This document shows positions 34,401 to 42,934 of a stretch of DNA of 64,000 nucleotides, piece by piece; within the stretch, counting starts at the first letter, position 1; each line of letters begins with the position of its first letter. Both the position numbers and the translations under genes were made by a program. Source of the stretch: Nemertoderma westbladi (Eukaryota; Xenacoelomorpha; Nemertodermatida; Nemertodermatidae); the NCBI GenBank assembly GCA_032718475.1, contig JAUCBJ010008156.1, positions 27,696-91,695 on the forward strand, in the 5' to 3' direction. The notes under the pieces were generated by a model. It saw only the letters and a program-made list of their open reading frames with translations. It was not told where the DNA came from and ran no database searches.

Positions 34401-35898
34401 TCACGCTAAACCCTTTCAATTGGTTCTGTGTGAGGAGCGTTATCGAAGGCTGTTCCTCACCTGCATGCACGTAAAAAGTGTCGTCTTCCTCCTCGTCCTC
34501 GTCCGATGATCCTGACTGATCCATACAGTCGGTATAAAAGGTACGGATCTCGCGCGGCGCACGCTCCTTATAAAGCGCGTCGCATCTAGCCGCTTTATCT
34601 GGATGCTCTCGTCGAAAGCGTCTGGTCGGAGTATGACTGGTTGTGTGAAGCAACGCGTCATGGTTACGTCCACACAGAGAACATGTATCGTCGCTCGGGC
34701 AATCCTTCCGGACGTGTCCTGGCTTCATACATCTCCAACAGGAATCTAGAGATCGGATTTGGAGTCTCCTCTCCTCGATCCCTAACTCTTTAAAAGCGCA
34801 ACATCCACGTAGTTTATGTCCGCTATGGTTTCTGCCGTTCCGCTCGCAGTATGAGCATCCCACAAAGTCCGCCGGCAACTGTTGTCGTGGCTGCGTGGTG
34901 CCGATAGGCGTCAGAACTTTAGAAGTCTCAGTAGGGGTGGCGTAAGTAACGGCTTTCGCGTTCGTCGGAAATGGTTTTGTCCGAGTCGGCGCAGAAACAG
35001 CTATCCCTTCCGCCGCGATATGGTGATCGGTATAGTTCGATCGAGTCTCGATCACGGCCTCCCGTGAAATAAGTTGATAGACATCGGTGAGTTGTAATAA
35101 CCCTCCGGCCTCTTCACGCTGGTACTCGATGCGTCGCCATTCTCGTCGTAGTCGATGGTGAAGTCGACCGATTATTCGAATGAGAACCGTCGGTGCGTTA
35201 GCGTACTCGAGTTGTCCAATGGACCGTAAAGTCCCTATAGCGTTCTTTATTTCGTCCGCGAGTCGTAAAAGGTCGATCGGTCTCGAAATGTTGCCTCCTC
35301 TGCAGAGGTCTTCAATGATGGATTTAGCCATGGCGACGTTACCGCCGTAAATCGAATACAAACGGTCGTACGCCAATTCAAAGGCATCGGGAACTCCAAT
35401 GAAAGTTTCCGCTAATCGTTTCGGCTCACCAGACAGAACTTGGAGCAAGTAATTAAACTTCTCCGTTGAGGTGAAAGCACACTTAGCGATCTGGGACTCT
35501 ACGTAGTCTACCAGTGTGCGCCAGTGTTTCGCGTTGCCAGAGAACTTCGGCGGTTGCTGTGCCGGTAATCCGTGTCTAGCCGCGAATTTCGCAATCTCGC
35601 TAACCAAATCCAACTGTCCGCGTCCTTGTTCGGTGGCGTCGTCCAGTCGCTCCCTTCCGTGCGTTGTTCGTCGGTAGGAATTATTAACGGGATCTTCTTC
35701 TCGATGTGTCGGAGTCCGTCTAGTCTCCTGTTCTCTCCTCGGTGGTCGATGTTGTCTAGGTTGTTCCAACTCCACGCTGGTTCGTGATCGATCCGACGGT
35801 TGCGCTTTGAGTCGCTCTTCTATCTGAGCTAGTCGGTCCGCTACAGGTCGCATTATTTCGGCGAGTCTGTTGGTGCTGATCGCTTCCGCTGGTTGCAA
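31123..35898 (-). CDS. BEL/Pao Gag-Pol segment: capsid, knuckles, protease, RT, RNase H
   Basis: 1,591 codons. The capsid-like domain of BEL Gag is at about residues 100-280 (KFSGNAKHWRTLVDYVES.., YDRLYSIYGG). Zinc knuckles lie at about 346-415 (CSYC.., CWRCMKPGHVRKDC, CSLCGRNHDALLH). The aspartic protease has AILDSASSHSYV at about 516, followed by LIGTDQFNLHQ. Three 26-residue repeats beginning GRLASLP follow (near 765-825). RT motif A (CDVEAMFHQV) is at about 1028 and the catalytic FYVDDGL at about 1104. RNase H has FSDASKDGLG (about 1286), PRGELQA and WRHCPGKLNPADIASRG (about 1400). The SPD repeat linker ends at UGA 31123. The first residue comes from TTG; the frame is open upstream to the UGA at 35965, so this is not an independent start. 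All enzymes look intact. Confidence 0.9.
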   Translation of the reverse strand: MQPAEAISTNRLAEIMRPVADRLAQIEERLKAQPSDRSRTSVELEQPRQHRPPRREQETRRTPTHREEDPVNNSYRRTTHGRERLDDATEQGRGQLDLVSEIAKFAARHGLPAQQPPKFSGNAKHWRTLVDYVESQIAKCAFTSTEKFNYLLQVLSGEPKRLAETFIGVPDAFELAYDRLYSIYGGNVAMAKSIIEDLCRGGNISRPIDLLRLADEIKNAIGTLRSIGQLEYANAPTVLIRIIGRLHHRLRREWRRIEYQREEAGGLLQLTDVYQLISREAVIETRSNYTDHHIAAEGIAVSAPTRTKPFPTNAKAVTYATPTETSKVLTPIGTTQPRQQLPADFVGCSYCERNGRNHSGHKLRGCCAFKELGIEERRLQIRSLDSCWRCMKPGHVRKDCPSDDTCSLCGRNHDALLHTTSHTPTRRFRREHPDKAARCDALYKERAPREIRTFYTDCMDQSGSSDEDEEEDDTFYVHAGEEQPSITLLTQNQLKGFSVIPIKITGTRGSKRIYAILDSASSHSYVDEQVADVVTDMSQGKTAQYTVSSMHGKRAIPVTRVKLTLDTLLSKAEHSKEERSLLPVRNLTFAATKDFSNLLGPVPEQSPEDRKYFRHLGIPECPVNYRSIAMLIGTDQFNLHQVWETRPSVITAGNPYACRTPIGWYTRAPIRSLEVSDQEDDVLSTCSLLTNTIDNSPSHSCGPIVRTALRQTCVTNADATDTDVTDLDTTIRTSDLQLLAVDQVVLTTEDLRVVAVDDSMNEDFGRLASLPKNPKVIDPTHQALTPVVDLGRLASLPTDQKVVKPPHDDSTPTSDTGRLASLPDTLTLATAADEDVDEDHGAVQAALDRLLTERTIQWLEQDSAEPGSYETAMSEQEKRSLNIMRDTIRQTANGHYEVGMLWRDGQPKLVNNYPLALRRLKSIRQRLLRDETAHMQYNAQLQTYLQKGYAIRMLNPEVTTDQTYYLPHHFVRHPDKPGKVRVVNDCAALYQGMSMNSELMDGPNMNNYLMGVLMRFRQRKVAFTCDVEAMFHQVKALERDRDSLRFLWYPDGNLQLPPETYQMQVRVFGARDSPNCTMYALKQTALDRRDQFDPEVVRTVERDFYVDDGLKSCDTLERATTVAHQLQDCLAEGGFHLTKFASNEPELVNSFDPTDRSGGDLDLDLEPLPTTKVLGLSWDPNTDNFRVRVRSNDQTRPLTKRTCLSTMSRLYDPLCFISPVILHARIILRSIWQAGLEWDDPIPAKLAERWRDWEAQLTFLQDYTIPRVYFPLQTTFPADLELHSFSDASKDGLGVTLYLRRQVTSDSYDVSLVTSRARTMPLKYMTVPRGELQAGTISTDIVSLVQRELEANLKVTYWTDATLVLWYINNKAFEFKNFVANRRAEILDWSLKQDWRHCPGKLNPADIASRGMQPLDFCKPDNKSFWFRGPDFLQRPSDEWPPLFDATTNTIPEGAEIKLDKVVKSKAKANAKVKRKKGRTKSDDLDARPDITPDVSPDTRPEACTNPSPDVPREISPDVSPDCSPDYSPDYSPEATPDCSPDCSPDCLIELSTECLPDVSPDFPPDISTDCSPDFEPDFLTEVTLDRLWDQ

Positions 35899-35964
35899 CG
35901 TGGGTTTCTGTTGGGGTGTTTCTCGAGGTGGATTGTCGATGTAGGGATTCGTCGACCTCTCCTC

Positions 35965-36594
35965 TCATTTGTAATCTTCCGCCGCTCCAGTACGGAATAT
36001 TTCCCGTTCCGTCGACTCCGAGTCGCTAGATGAGTCGCTGTCGTCCGGATAAGGTGGCTGGCGGGTTCGTGTCCGGCGTATTATTCTAGATTTTGTCCAT
36101 TGCGGTCCGGAATCTACGGCTCTCCATTGTTCGGTAGGCTCGCAAGCCTTCCACGAAGTCGTAGGTCTCGCTATACGTTGTCCGATCCCGTGGGTACTAC
36201 CCACATCCATCCTCCTCCGTAGTTCAGTAGGCTCGCAAGCCTTCCACGAAGTCGTAGGTTGCGTCGAACATTGTGTCAACGGTCGAGTGAAATAGTCGGG
36301 TTTCGTAGTCGGTCTGTAAATAACTGGATTTGCACAGCAGGTCACAGGTTTAACTTGTAATGGTTTACTCACCTGTTTAATGGTCATAAACGCAGGTTCC
36401 TCTCTTCCTACAAGTAGACTACGACTTACTGTAGGTGGACTAGTTACGTTACCTGCTAAAATCGGCGATGAAGTCGCCCTAGGTTGCGGTATTTCTGTCA
36501 CAACAAACCTCTTGCCTTGCGTCGGACGCACAGGCATTATTCCCTTAGGTTTCGTAACGAAGACCGGTTTTATCAGATTCGTGGGTTTGAGCAT
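35965..36594 (-). CDS. BEL Gag linker segment between two UGA codons
   Basis: 209 codons from the first Met after UGA 36646 to UGA 35965. It is basic and Pro/Thr/Arg-rich, with two copies of a TTSWKACEPTE block that come from the 20-bp palindrome and its flank. No known domain. Same frame as the segments on both sides. It probably joins the coiled-coil part of Gag to the capsid if the UGAs are read through. Confidence 0.6.
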   Translation of the reverse strand: MLKPTNLIKPVFVTKPKGIMPVRPTQGKRFVVTEIPQPRATSSPILAGNVTSPPTVSRSLLVGREEPAFMTIKQVSKPLQVKPVTCCANPVIYRPTTKPDYFTRPLTQCSTQPTTSWKACEPTELRRRMDVGSTHGIGQRIARPTTSWKACEPTEQWRAVDSGPQWTKSRIIRRTRTRQPPYPDDSDSSSDSESTEREIFRTGAAEDYK

Positions 36595-36645
36595 AGGAAT
36601 AACTTGGGGAAAACGTTTACAGTAATCCTCGACGAACTCCTCTCC

Positions 36646-38070
36646 TCAATCTATCGCTCCCACACTTCCTTCCTCGATCCGCTTCTGTATGCCGCGATAT
36701 CGAGCTTCCATACGATCCAGGGCAGACAAGTCGTGTCCAGTCCGCGATCTTATAGATCTATCTCTCGCGTCGAGTTCGAGGTCCGCTTGCGCGTTCGCTG
36801 TCTCGCGCGATCTACGATTCAATTCGAACTGTAGTTGCATCTCCCTTTCGCGTCGATTCGCTACTTGTTGTTGTGCCGCTAACTCCGCTTCCTGTATAGC
36901 TAAGCGTGCGTTTATTTGTCGTGCCTCCAACTTAGCGCGAGCATCGGACGCTGCCTTCTTCCGTGCTAACTCAGCTGCGTTTACCGCCGCAACTCGTACT
37001 AGCTCGTCGGCTGCCGTCTGTCGTGCTAACTCGTCCGCTGCTGCTGCCGCGGCCGCTTCTTGCGCCAAGTTTTCCTCCAATCTGCGCATTTCCAAAGCTT
37101 CGAATTCGGCTTGCGCCTTGAGTTGCGCAATTCTTGCTTCGTCCTCTCTATGTTGTTTCTCTCCTTCGATGGCGATCTGTGCCATCTGGTGTTGCGCTTC
37201 TTTCTCGGCGACTTGTTGTTGGCGTGCAACCTCCTGTTGTTGTCGAGTAATTCCAGACGCTGTTCTACTAACGTCGCCAACGTCGCTCCGTACGCTAACG
37301 AACGATCTATCCAGTGGTGGATGTTGGTAAGCTCGCGAGCCTTCTGTAGTGAGAACTTCCGTCGTCCCTTGCGGTTCGACTTCCGGTTCGTCAATCGGTA
37401 CGCCGCATCTACGAAGAAAATTGGTTAGCGTTTCCAACCTTCCGTCCAGGCAGTAGAGTTCTTCTTCCTCTTCGGGTTGTAACAACGCGTCCGAAACTGA
37501 CTCACCTAGCAGTTGGTCAAACTGCTCCTGTTGAGCCAATCTTATTACTGACTTAAACTGGATAATGCTTTCTCTCGCACTTACTAATTTATCTACTATC
37601 TTTACCTGAGTAAAGTTGTCGCCACGCAACTCCGCAAGTTCGTGTAAACCTTTAAGTTTATCTACGGAGGCATGTACCCTACCTTCTATCCTTACCTGTA
37701 AGGTGTAGAACTCGCATCTCAACATCGGAGCAGTTAACTCGCGTAAAACGCGAAAACCTTCTCCGAGGTTCCGAGTAATCTGGGCCATGTGTCCTCCTAT
37801 ACTTCTAATAACGTTCTCCTGGCTTCCAGTCGAACTTACCATGTCCGGTTCCCGCGATCTAGTCTGCGGGACGGTAAGGAAATCTTCGATTCTGCCGTCG
37901 CCACGCGTTGCGGCTTCCGGTATTTCCGTTCGGGGTACCGGCGACGCAAGCGGTGTGACATCGGTGGAATCTCGGGTTCTCCTTCTCGGTTCGTCTACTG
38001 TCGATCTGTCCGGGTCGCACGAGTCATAGTCGGTAGGTGGGTATCTCGTCGAATGGGGTGTGTCACTCAT
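36646..38070 (-). CDS. BEL Gag N-terminal segment with coiled coil
   Basis: 474 codons from ATG 38068-38070 (MSDTPHSTRY) to the UGA at 36646-36648. Residues about 85-230 form a helical region (GGHMAQITRNLGEGFRVL.., LPEEEEELYCLDGRLETL-like segments), typical of the N-terminal Gag of this group. From about 265 to 445 the sequence is almost continuous charged helix rich in Ala, Glu, Gln and Arg (AQAEFEALEMRRLEENLAQE and similar), a likely coiled coil for particle assembly. This is the best-supported initiation site of the element: the first ATG after the leader, with the longest open extension. The frame continues past the stop for 17 sense codons to the next Met. Confidence 0.75.
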   Translation of the reverse strand: MSDTPHSTRYPPTDYDSCDPDRSTVDEPRRRTRDSTDVTPLASPVPRTEIPEAATRGDGRIEDFLTVPQTRSREPDMVSSTGSQENVIRSIGGHMAQITRNLGEGFRVLRELTAPMLRCEFYTLQVRIEGRVHASVDKLKGLHELAELRGDNFTQVKIVDKLVSARESIIQFKSVIRLAQQEQFDQLLGESVSDALLQPEEEEELYCLDGRLETLTNFLRRCGVPIDEPEVEPQGTTEVLTTEGSRAYQHPPLDRSFVSVRSDVGDVSRTASGITRQQQEVARQQQVAEKEAQHQMAQIAIEGEKQHREDEARIAQLKAQAEFEALEMRRLEENLAQEAAAAAAADELARQTAADELVRVAAVNAAELARKKAASDARAKLEARQINARLAIQEAELAAQQQVANRREREMQLQFELNRRSRETANAQADLELDARDRSIRSRTGHDLSALDRMEARYRGIQKRIEEGSVGAID

Positions 38071-38820
38071 GTCTTATTATATACGTCAAGTACGGGTAAT
38101 AAAATGTCAAAGTGTCTGAATGTTGTAGTGTCAAACTTACCTTGGTATATATAGTATATATATACCCTAACCAGTACAAATAAATCAACAAGTCAGAATG
38201 TCGAAATGTCAAAATGTCGAAATGTACAAATGTCAAACTTACCTTGATATATATATATCATATATATACCCTAACCGGTACAAATAAACTAACAAGGTAT
38301 ATAATAAAATAAGTAGTAATCTAGCCTACCGGCTAAATTTGTACGAATAAATGAGATAACGATATACGTTAACAAAATATAGATCAACAAGTACGAATAA
38401 TAGGCTAAACAGCAACGTCTAACGGGAAAATAAGTACCAACAACACTACTAATAGACAGTGAAACCCACAAATTTTGAGTACTACTGTGCTTTCTTAAGT
38501 TTGAACGACGCGAGTCGTAAAACTTACGTTCCTTTGATCTTCCAGTCGTACAAAATCCCAAATACAAACCGGATGTGAGTCTTTCCGTTTTTCGGCGGCG
38601 CGGACGAATTTATTGTCTCCCAAACTTTGCGAAAAGCGGTCTAATCCTCGAAGCGGTCCAGAAATGAGTCCTTGAGTCCTGATAAGGTCGAAGGTGAGAG
38701 TTTTACTTCTACGCTTACGAAAAATCTTCCTAGGTACCGATACAAATTGGTCTTTAAACCCTATGTACCTTTTCAAGTACCGAAAAGTAACACCGCACAC
38801 ACACGGCGTAAAACAAAGTG
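38071..38820. other. BEL leader with duplicated AT hairpin and splice-donor motif
   Basis: Two related units of about 63 bp (38129-38191, 38233-38297) each hold GTCAAACTTACCTTG followed by a TATATA palindrome and CCCTAACC(A/G)GTACAAATAAA. On the coding strand each gives CAAG|GTAAGT, a perfect splice-donor consensus, upstream of gag. A chance frame at 38495-38866 takes its first 20-odd residues from the RTE 3' tail. Confidence 0.6.
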
Positions 38821-41800
38821 CTACTACTACTACTACTAGGATCGGCATGCTGCATTGCAGCTGCATTTTTAAGAATGCTGTGCCGGCTTGTCAACAAAAT
38901 TGCACCGCCACAACTCCCTATCACCCATGACATTTGCTAGATCATCCGCATCTTTAAGGCCAGTGTCCTTTAAGATGCGTCTCAAGAAAGTCATGGGCTG
39001 TCCACCATGCTTATTCACTCCATGAGGCTGCCAAAGTACAAGATTATGCACTGGCTGGTCCTCACGGCGAAAGCAATGTCCTGCAAAGCGGAGGCGATTT
39101 TGTTCTAGTGTCAAGCTTGGGGGAACCAATGAGACACCTCCAATGTTATATAGTGTCTGGTTGGAGATGTGTGCATTGTACTTGACACAATGTACCCGGC
39201 GTAGCATTCTTGTGAATGTGCCATCCAGAGATTTGGTGTCCTCAGCAGTTAGAGCCCAGCATGGACTCCCGTAGAGGAGTACTGGAACTACTGCTGCTCT
39301 AAATAATCGGACCTTAAGTTTCCGATTAATTCTAGGTGACTTCCAAATCCTGGAAAGCCTATTCAAGGCTGCCCATGCCTTTCCCTTACGTATTCGAAGG
39401 TCCTCACCTGACTTCCGGATCCATGATCCCAGGTAACAGAAGTCGTCCACATGCTCAAGCATACCATCCTTTGAGCTTATGCTCATCCGATCAGAGACTT
39501 GCTGAGGACTTTCAAAGTTAACTGTCAGAATTTTGGTCTTTCTGGAGTTAATAAAAAGACCAACACTAGAAGCAGCATGTTCTAATGAGCTGAGGAGCCG
39601 CTGGGCTCCCTCTAATGATTCTGAGAGTACTCCTAAGTCATCAGCAAAGTCTAGATCAGTTAGGTACTTGGCAGGATTTCCTCGACTTCTGGAGCCAGTA
39701 GGTGGAGTTATCATCACCCCATCATCATTATGATGATCTAAGGAAATGCGTAGAACATAGTCAACCACAATAATGAACAAGAATGGTGCAAGTGTGTCTC
39801 CTTGGAGGACGCCCCATAACACTTCAAATGGTTCTGTGTCACCGTCAACAGTAGACACAAATGTTGTCGAACCATCGTATACTGATCTGATTGCTGCAAT
39901 AATTTCATCAGGAATCCCATATAATGAAAGTATGCTGAACATACGTGAGCGAGAGACTGAATCAAAGGCCTTGAAGAAGTCAACAAAGATAACAGCCAGA
40001 TGCCTGTCTTTCTTTTTTGATAACTCTTCAATTATCCTTCTAAGTGCCAAAATGGGCTCCATGGTCCCACGACCTTTACGGAACCCATTCTGATTTCCAC
40101 GTAGCAGTCTCTCAATGGGATCCCTGATGCGATTTAATAGAATTCTATTGTATAGTTTTGCAGCAATCGAGATCAATGAGATTCCCCGAAAAGAACCATA
40201 GAGTGTTAGGTTGCCCTTCTTGGGAACTGGCACCAACTTATTTGTTTTCATTTCTTGTGGGACTCGTGTTGTACGGTACATGTCTACTATGATGGGATAG
40301 ATGAGCTTTAAACACTCAGGTATTTTAAAGACCTCAGGGGGAACACCATCTACTCCACTGGCACGATTGGTCTTAATGCTCTTTGCAGCAGCCTTCACTT
40401 CTGCAAAGGAGATATCGCCAATGGGAATATCTGGGAGTACAGACTCAGACACTTTTACTTCTATAAAGTTATCAGGCAATACCCTGTCATTATTGAGGAG
40501 CTTTTCAAAGTGGGCTTTCCAACCATTGAGGCGATCGGCTGGTGATTCAGCCTTAACCTTGGTGGTTGGTTGGCTTTTCCGCCCAGTAAGCAGATTGATC
40601 GATTTCCATGCCTGGGATGATTGCCTGCTGTCGTCAGCATCATTGATGGCATCAACCTGTTGGTTTATTAGCTCCTGTAGATTAACAGAGTACTGCCTGT
40701 TCAGGGACCTAGATGCAGCTTTAACTGCATTCTTGGCCGCTGTAGTCTGTTTGAGTCGGGACTCTTTCTGCGCCTTATGAAGGTCATTTCGGCACTTCTG
40801 AATTTTGTTGTCAGTCCAGGGGGCCCTTTTCCTGTTTCGAGGGTATACAGGAACTGTTTCTGCAGCTGCTAACTTAACTGCTTCTGTAAAGGCAGTATAG
40901 CCCTCACAGTGATCTGCCGCCTCAGAGGCAAGAGCCTCATACCTGTTGCTCAGCTGTAGTGTGAAGCTGGATCTCACACTTGGCTGTTGCAACAGAGAGG
41001 ACCAGTCATGCCGTGGCAAGGCAGATTTCGTTGTTCTGCTAGCACGCAGACTAAGTCTTACCTTGGCCACAATAAGGCGGTGATCACTGGAGAAGGGTCG
41101 AAGTGTAAATGCATTACAGTCTTGTATAGAGCTCCTGTATTTCCTACGAAACAGAATATGGTCTATCTGGGACTTGTGACCACTGGGTCCACTATGAGTC
41201 CATAGCTTTCCAGTTCGCTTCTTGAACTGGGTTCCAGCCGAAAACAATCCATTTCCAGAGATAAAATCCTGAAGATGGACAGAATTTCGGTTAACACTAT
41301 TGCTATAGACCCAGGGCGATGTAGGTGATTGATGCAGACTTGCATTAAAGTCTCCCAGGAATGTTAAGAATGCATGCTGATCCACTCCATCAGTTGCTGC
41401 TTGTAGATTGTGGTAGAAATTTTCCACCTCCTCTACAGGGGCAACACTAGTTGGAGAGTAGCACACAATCAGAACCACCTTAGGAAACTTCTTAGCCAGT
41501 CTTCCAGAACATGAGAAGTGGCAACGGATGATGCGGTTAGAGATTTGGTCTATTTTGTCCAATGCTGCATGTGCAGTTGGATTCATCAATAGACCAATTC
41601 CACCATTGCCACTATCATCTGCTGACGCGAGGGCGAGTCGCCAACCGCCCCCCATGTCCTTAATCAGAACCTCATCAGTCTGTCCAGTCTGCATTCGGTG
41701 CTCTTGAACACCCACTGCGCTAAGAGAAAGCTTATCTGCCAAGGCAGTCAGCTCACCTTGTCGCATTGGGGACCCGAGTGTTAGGGTGTTTACTGAGGCT

Positions 41801-42590
41801 AGTCTAGTGACTTGCCTCAGATTCACCAATGGCTTTGTTGGTCGGGGTGGAACATGAGAGTAGCCTCCAACTCCAGAATCCCTCTCCCCATCACAATCTG
41901 GCCTCCCTGGTGACCCAGGGTTTGGGCCAGAAAGGTCATCAGGAAAGGGACTCAAAGAATTGTTGGCTGCTCTCTCTCCAGTAGGGGGTGAGACAGGCAG
42001 CCGGTCAGGAGTTAACTGACGCCTGTGAGGCCGATTGTGTCCGGTAATTCCACTGGCCTCTAGTGGCCGGACCTCCGCATTGCTAATGTAATCCATAGTG
42101 GGGGTTGGGGGGTGCTTTTTTGCCGAGTCAGCTCTCGGGGCAAATACCACACCCTGGTTTGCCATTCCACAGGGTGGGTGTCGCAATGGAGTCAGATATG
42201 AGGCCCATCACCCATATCTACTCTGGCGTACATGACCCACCATTGGCTGTTGCAGCTCATCTGCTGGGTCATGCCCTGTACCCTTGCTGCCAGCTGCAGG
42301 TCGCAGTGAAGTGCCCTCAGAGTGGACATGAGAACACTCTACTCCTAACCAGCCATTGGTAGATCACCATCTGCCTGGTCAGGCCATATACCCCTGCAGC
42401 CAAGTATATGGGTCCTTAATCCAGGACCAAGGGCGTCCTTATCCCAGAACGAAGGGGGTCCTAGTTACAGGACCAGATTTGCCCTAGTAAGAGGGTCTAT
42501 GCAGCTACAGGTGGCACCTCCTTTATGCTGCATGGAGGTGGCAAGTTTTCTTGATCAATGACCTAGAATACCTGACCTGACAATGTGCTA
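38821..42590 (-). mobile_element. RTE-type retrotransposon, copy 2, nested in the BEL leader
   Basis: Minus strand, the same orientation as its host element. The 3' end is a (TAG)6 tail at 38821-38838. The 5' part extends well beyond the point where copy 1 is truncated and fades into unassigned sequence near 42590, so the 5' border is approximate. The untranslated 5' region has blocks resembling each other (CATTGG.., CTGGTCAGGCCATATACCCC). I could not define target duplications. Confidence 0.85.
38869..42096 (-). CDS. RTE endonuclease-reverse transcriptase, intact
   Basis: The frame is open for 1,105 codons from 42186. I prefer the Met at 42096 (MDYISNAEVR, 1,075 aa) because only from there do copies 1 and 2 share the frame. 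The APE endonuclease is complete: LASVNTLTLGS, VQEHRM, CYSPTS, LGDFNASL, SQIDHILF, SSDHRLIV. RT blocks include NQNGFRKGRGTMEPI, FVDFFKAFDSV, GVLQGDTLAPFLF and the catalytic LDFADDLGVLS (about 850 from the upstream Met). The C-terminal YLGSWIRKSG.., IWKSPRINRKLK and VLLYGSPCWAL blocks are characteristic of the RTE group. No stop or frameshift is seen, so the copy could be competent. RTE elements usually rely on one main protein, which fits. Confidence 0.9.
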   Translation of the reverse strand: MDYISNAEVRPLEASGITGHNRPHRRQLTPDRLPVSPPTGERAANNSLSPFPDDLSGPNPGSPGRPDCDGERDSGVGGYSHVPPRPTKPLVNLRQVTRLASVNTLTLGSPMRQGELTALADKLSLSAVGVQEHRMQTGQTDEVLIKDMGGGWRLALASADDSGNGGIGLLMNPTAHAALDKIDQISNRIIRCHFSCSGRLAKKFPKVVLIVCYSPTSVAPVEEVENFYHNLQAATDGVDQHAFLTFLGDFNASLHQSPTSPWVYSNSVNRNSVHLQDFISGNGLFSAGTQFKKRTGKLWTHSGPSGHKSQIDHILFRRKYRSSIQDCNAFTLRPFSSDHRLIVAKVRLSLRASRTTKSALPRHDWSSLLQQPSVRSSFTLQLSNRYEALASEAADHCEGYTAFTEAVKLAAAETVPVYPRNRKRAPWTDNKIQKCRNDLHKAQKESRLKQTTAAKNAVKAASRSLNRQYSVNLQELINQQVDAINDADDSRQSSQAWKSINLLTGRKSQPTTKVKAESPADRLNGWKAHFEKLLNNDRVLPDNFIEVKVSESVLPDIPIGDISFAEVKAAAKSIKTNRASGVDGVPPEVFKIPECLKLIYPIIVDMYRTTRVPQEMKTNKLVPVPKKGNLTLYGSFRGISLISIAAKLYNRILLNRIRDPIERLLRGNQNGFRKGRGTMEPILALRRIIEELSKKKDRHLAVIFVDFFKAFDSVSRSRMFSILSLYGIPDEIIAAIRSVYDGSTTFVSTVDGDTEPFEVLWGVLQGDTLAPFLFIIVVDYVLRISLDHHNDDGVMITPPTGSRSRGNPAKYLTDLDFADDLGVLSESLEGAQRLLSSLEHAASSVGLFINSRKTKILTVNFESPQQVSDRMSISSKDGMLEHVDDFCYLGSWIRKSGEDLRIRKGKAWAALNRLSRIWKSPRINRKLKVRLFRAAVVPVLLYGSPCWALTAEDTKSLDGTFTRMLRRVHCVKYNAHISNQTLYNIGGVSLVPPSLTLEQNRLRFAGHCFRREDQPVHNLVLWQPHGVNKHGGQPMTFLRRILKDTGLKDADDLANVMGDRELWRCNFVDKPAQHS

Positions 42591-42934
42591 CAAAAGTGCT
42601 ACAAACTAACTGTTAGCTAGTCAAATATTAAATACGAAAGTACTAGCTACCCTAAAAGCCTACTGAAGCAGGGGACGTTCTAAATTACTAAATTTACTAA
42701 CCTTAAATTTTAAATATCTCCTACTTTCAATAGCTAGCAGATCTAAACAATACTATACACTAATTTCAGAATTTGTATAATATACTTCCTACTATTGTAG
42801 TGCGCACGCACTACAAAGCGTACAGATCTAACAATACTATACACTAATTTATATAGTACTTCCTACTGTAAGGTAGGAATACTATACACTATGGTAGAAA
42901 TACTATATACTAATTTATATAAAATACTTCCTAC
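42591..42934. other. BEL leader repeats next to the 5' LTR
   Basis: Three loose repeats of about 70 bp share AATACTATACACTAATTT and ATACTTCCTACT(G)TA (42738-42934). One ends exactly at the LTR border, so CTTCCTACTGTAAGG occurs both across the border and about 80 bp earlier. No coding. Confidence 0.6.

Larger units (their letters stand above)
29127..37345. repeat. Dispersed 20-bp palindrome, eight copies inside the BEL element
   Basis: The sequence GGTAGGCTCGCAAGCCTTCC folds into an 8-bp stem with one mismatch and a CGCA loop. Copies start at 29127, 29263, 33431, 33509, 33587 and 36133, with one-base and few-base variants at 36226 and 37326. In the minus-strand coding frame it reads GRLASLP at the three 33-kb sites, WKACEPT at the two 36.1-36.2-kb sites, and the third frame (EGSRAY) at 37.3 kb. 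None has a stop. The three 33-kb copies are exactly 78 bp apart (a 26-residue tandem repeat) and the two 36-kb copies are 93 bp apart, so part of the increase is local duplication. Five separate loci remain. Confidence 0.9.

Noticed and set aside
36680-38154. Plus-strand open frames opposite the BEL gag
   Set aside because: Shadows of the Arg/Glu/Ala-rich minus-strand coding region, without motifs.
38300-38820. An env-like or accessory gene in the BEL leader
   Set aside because: The only open frame depends on the inserted RTE tail, and no membrane domain is present beyond that tail.
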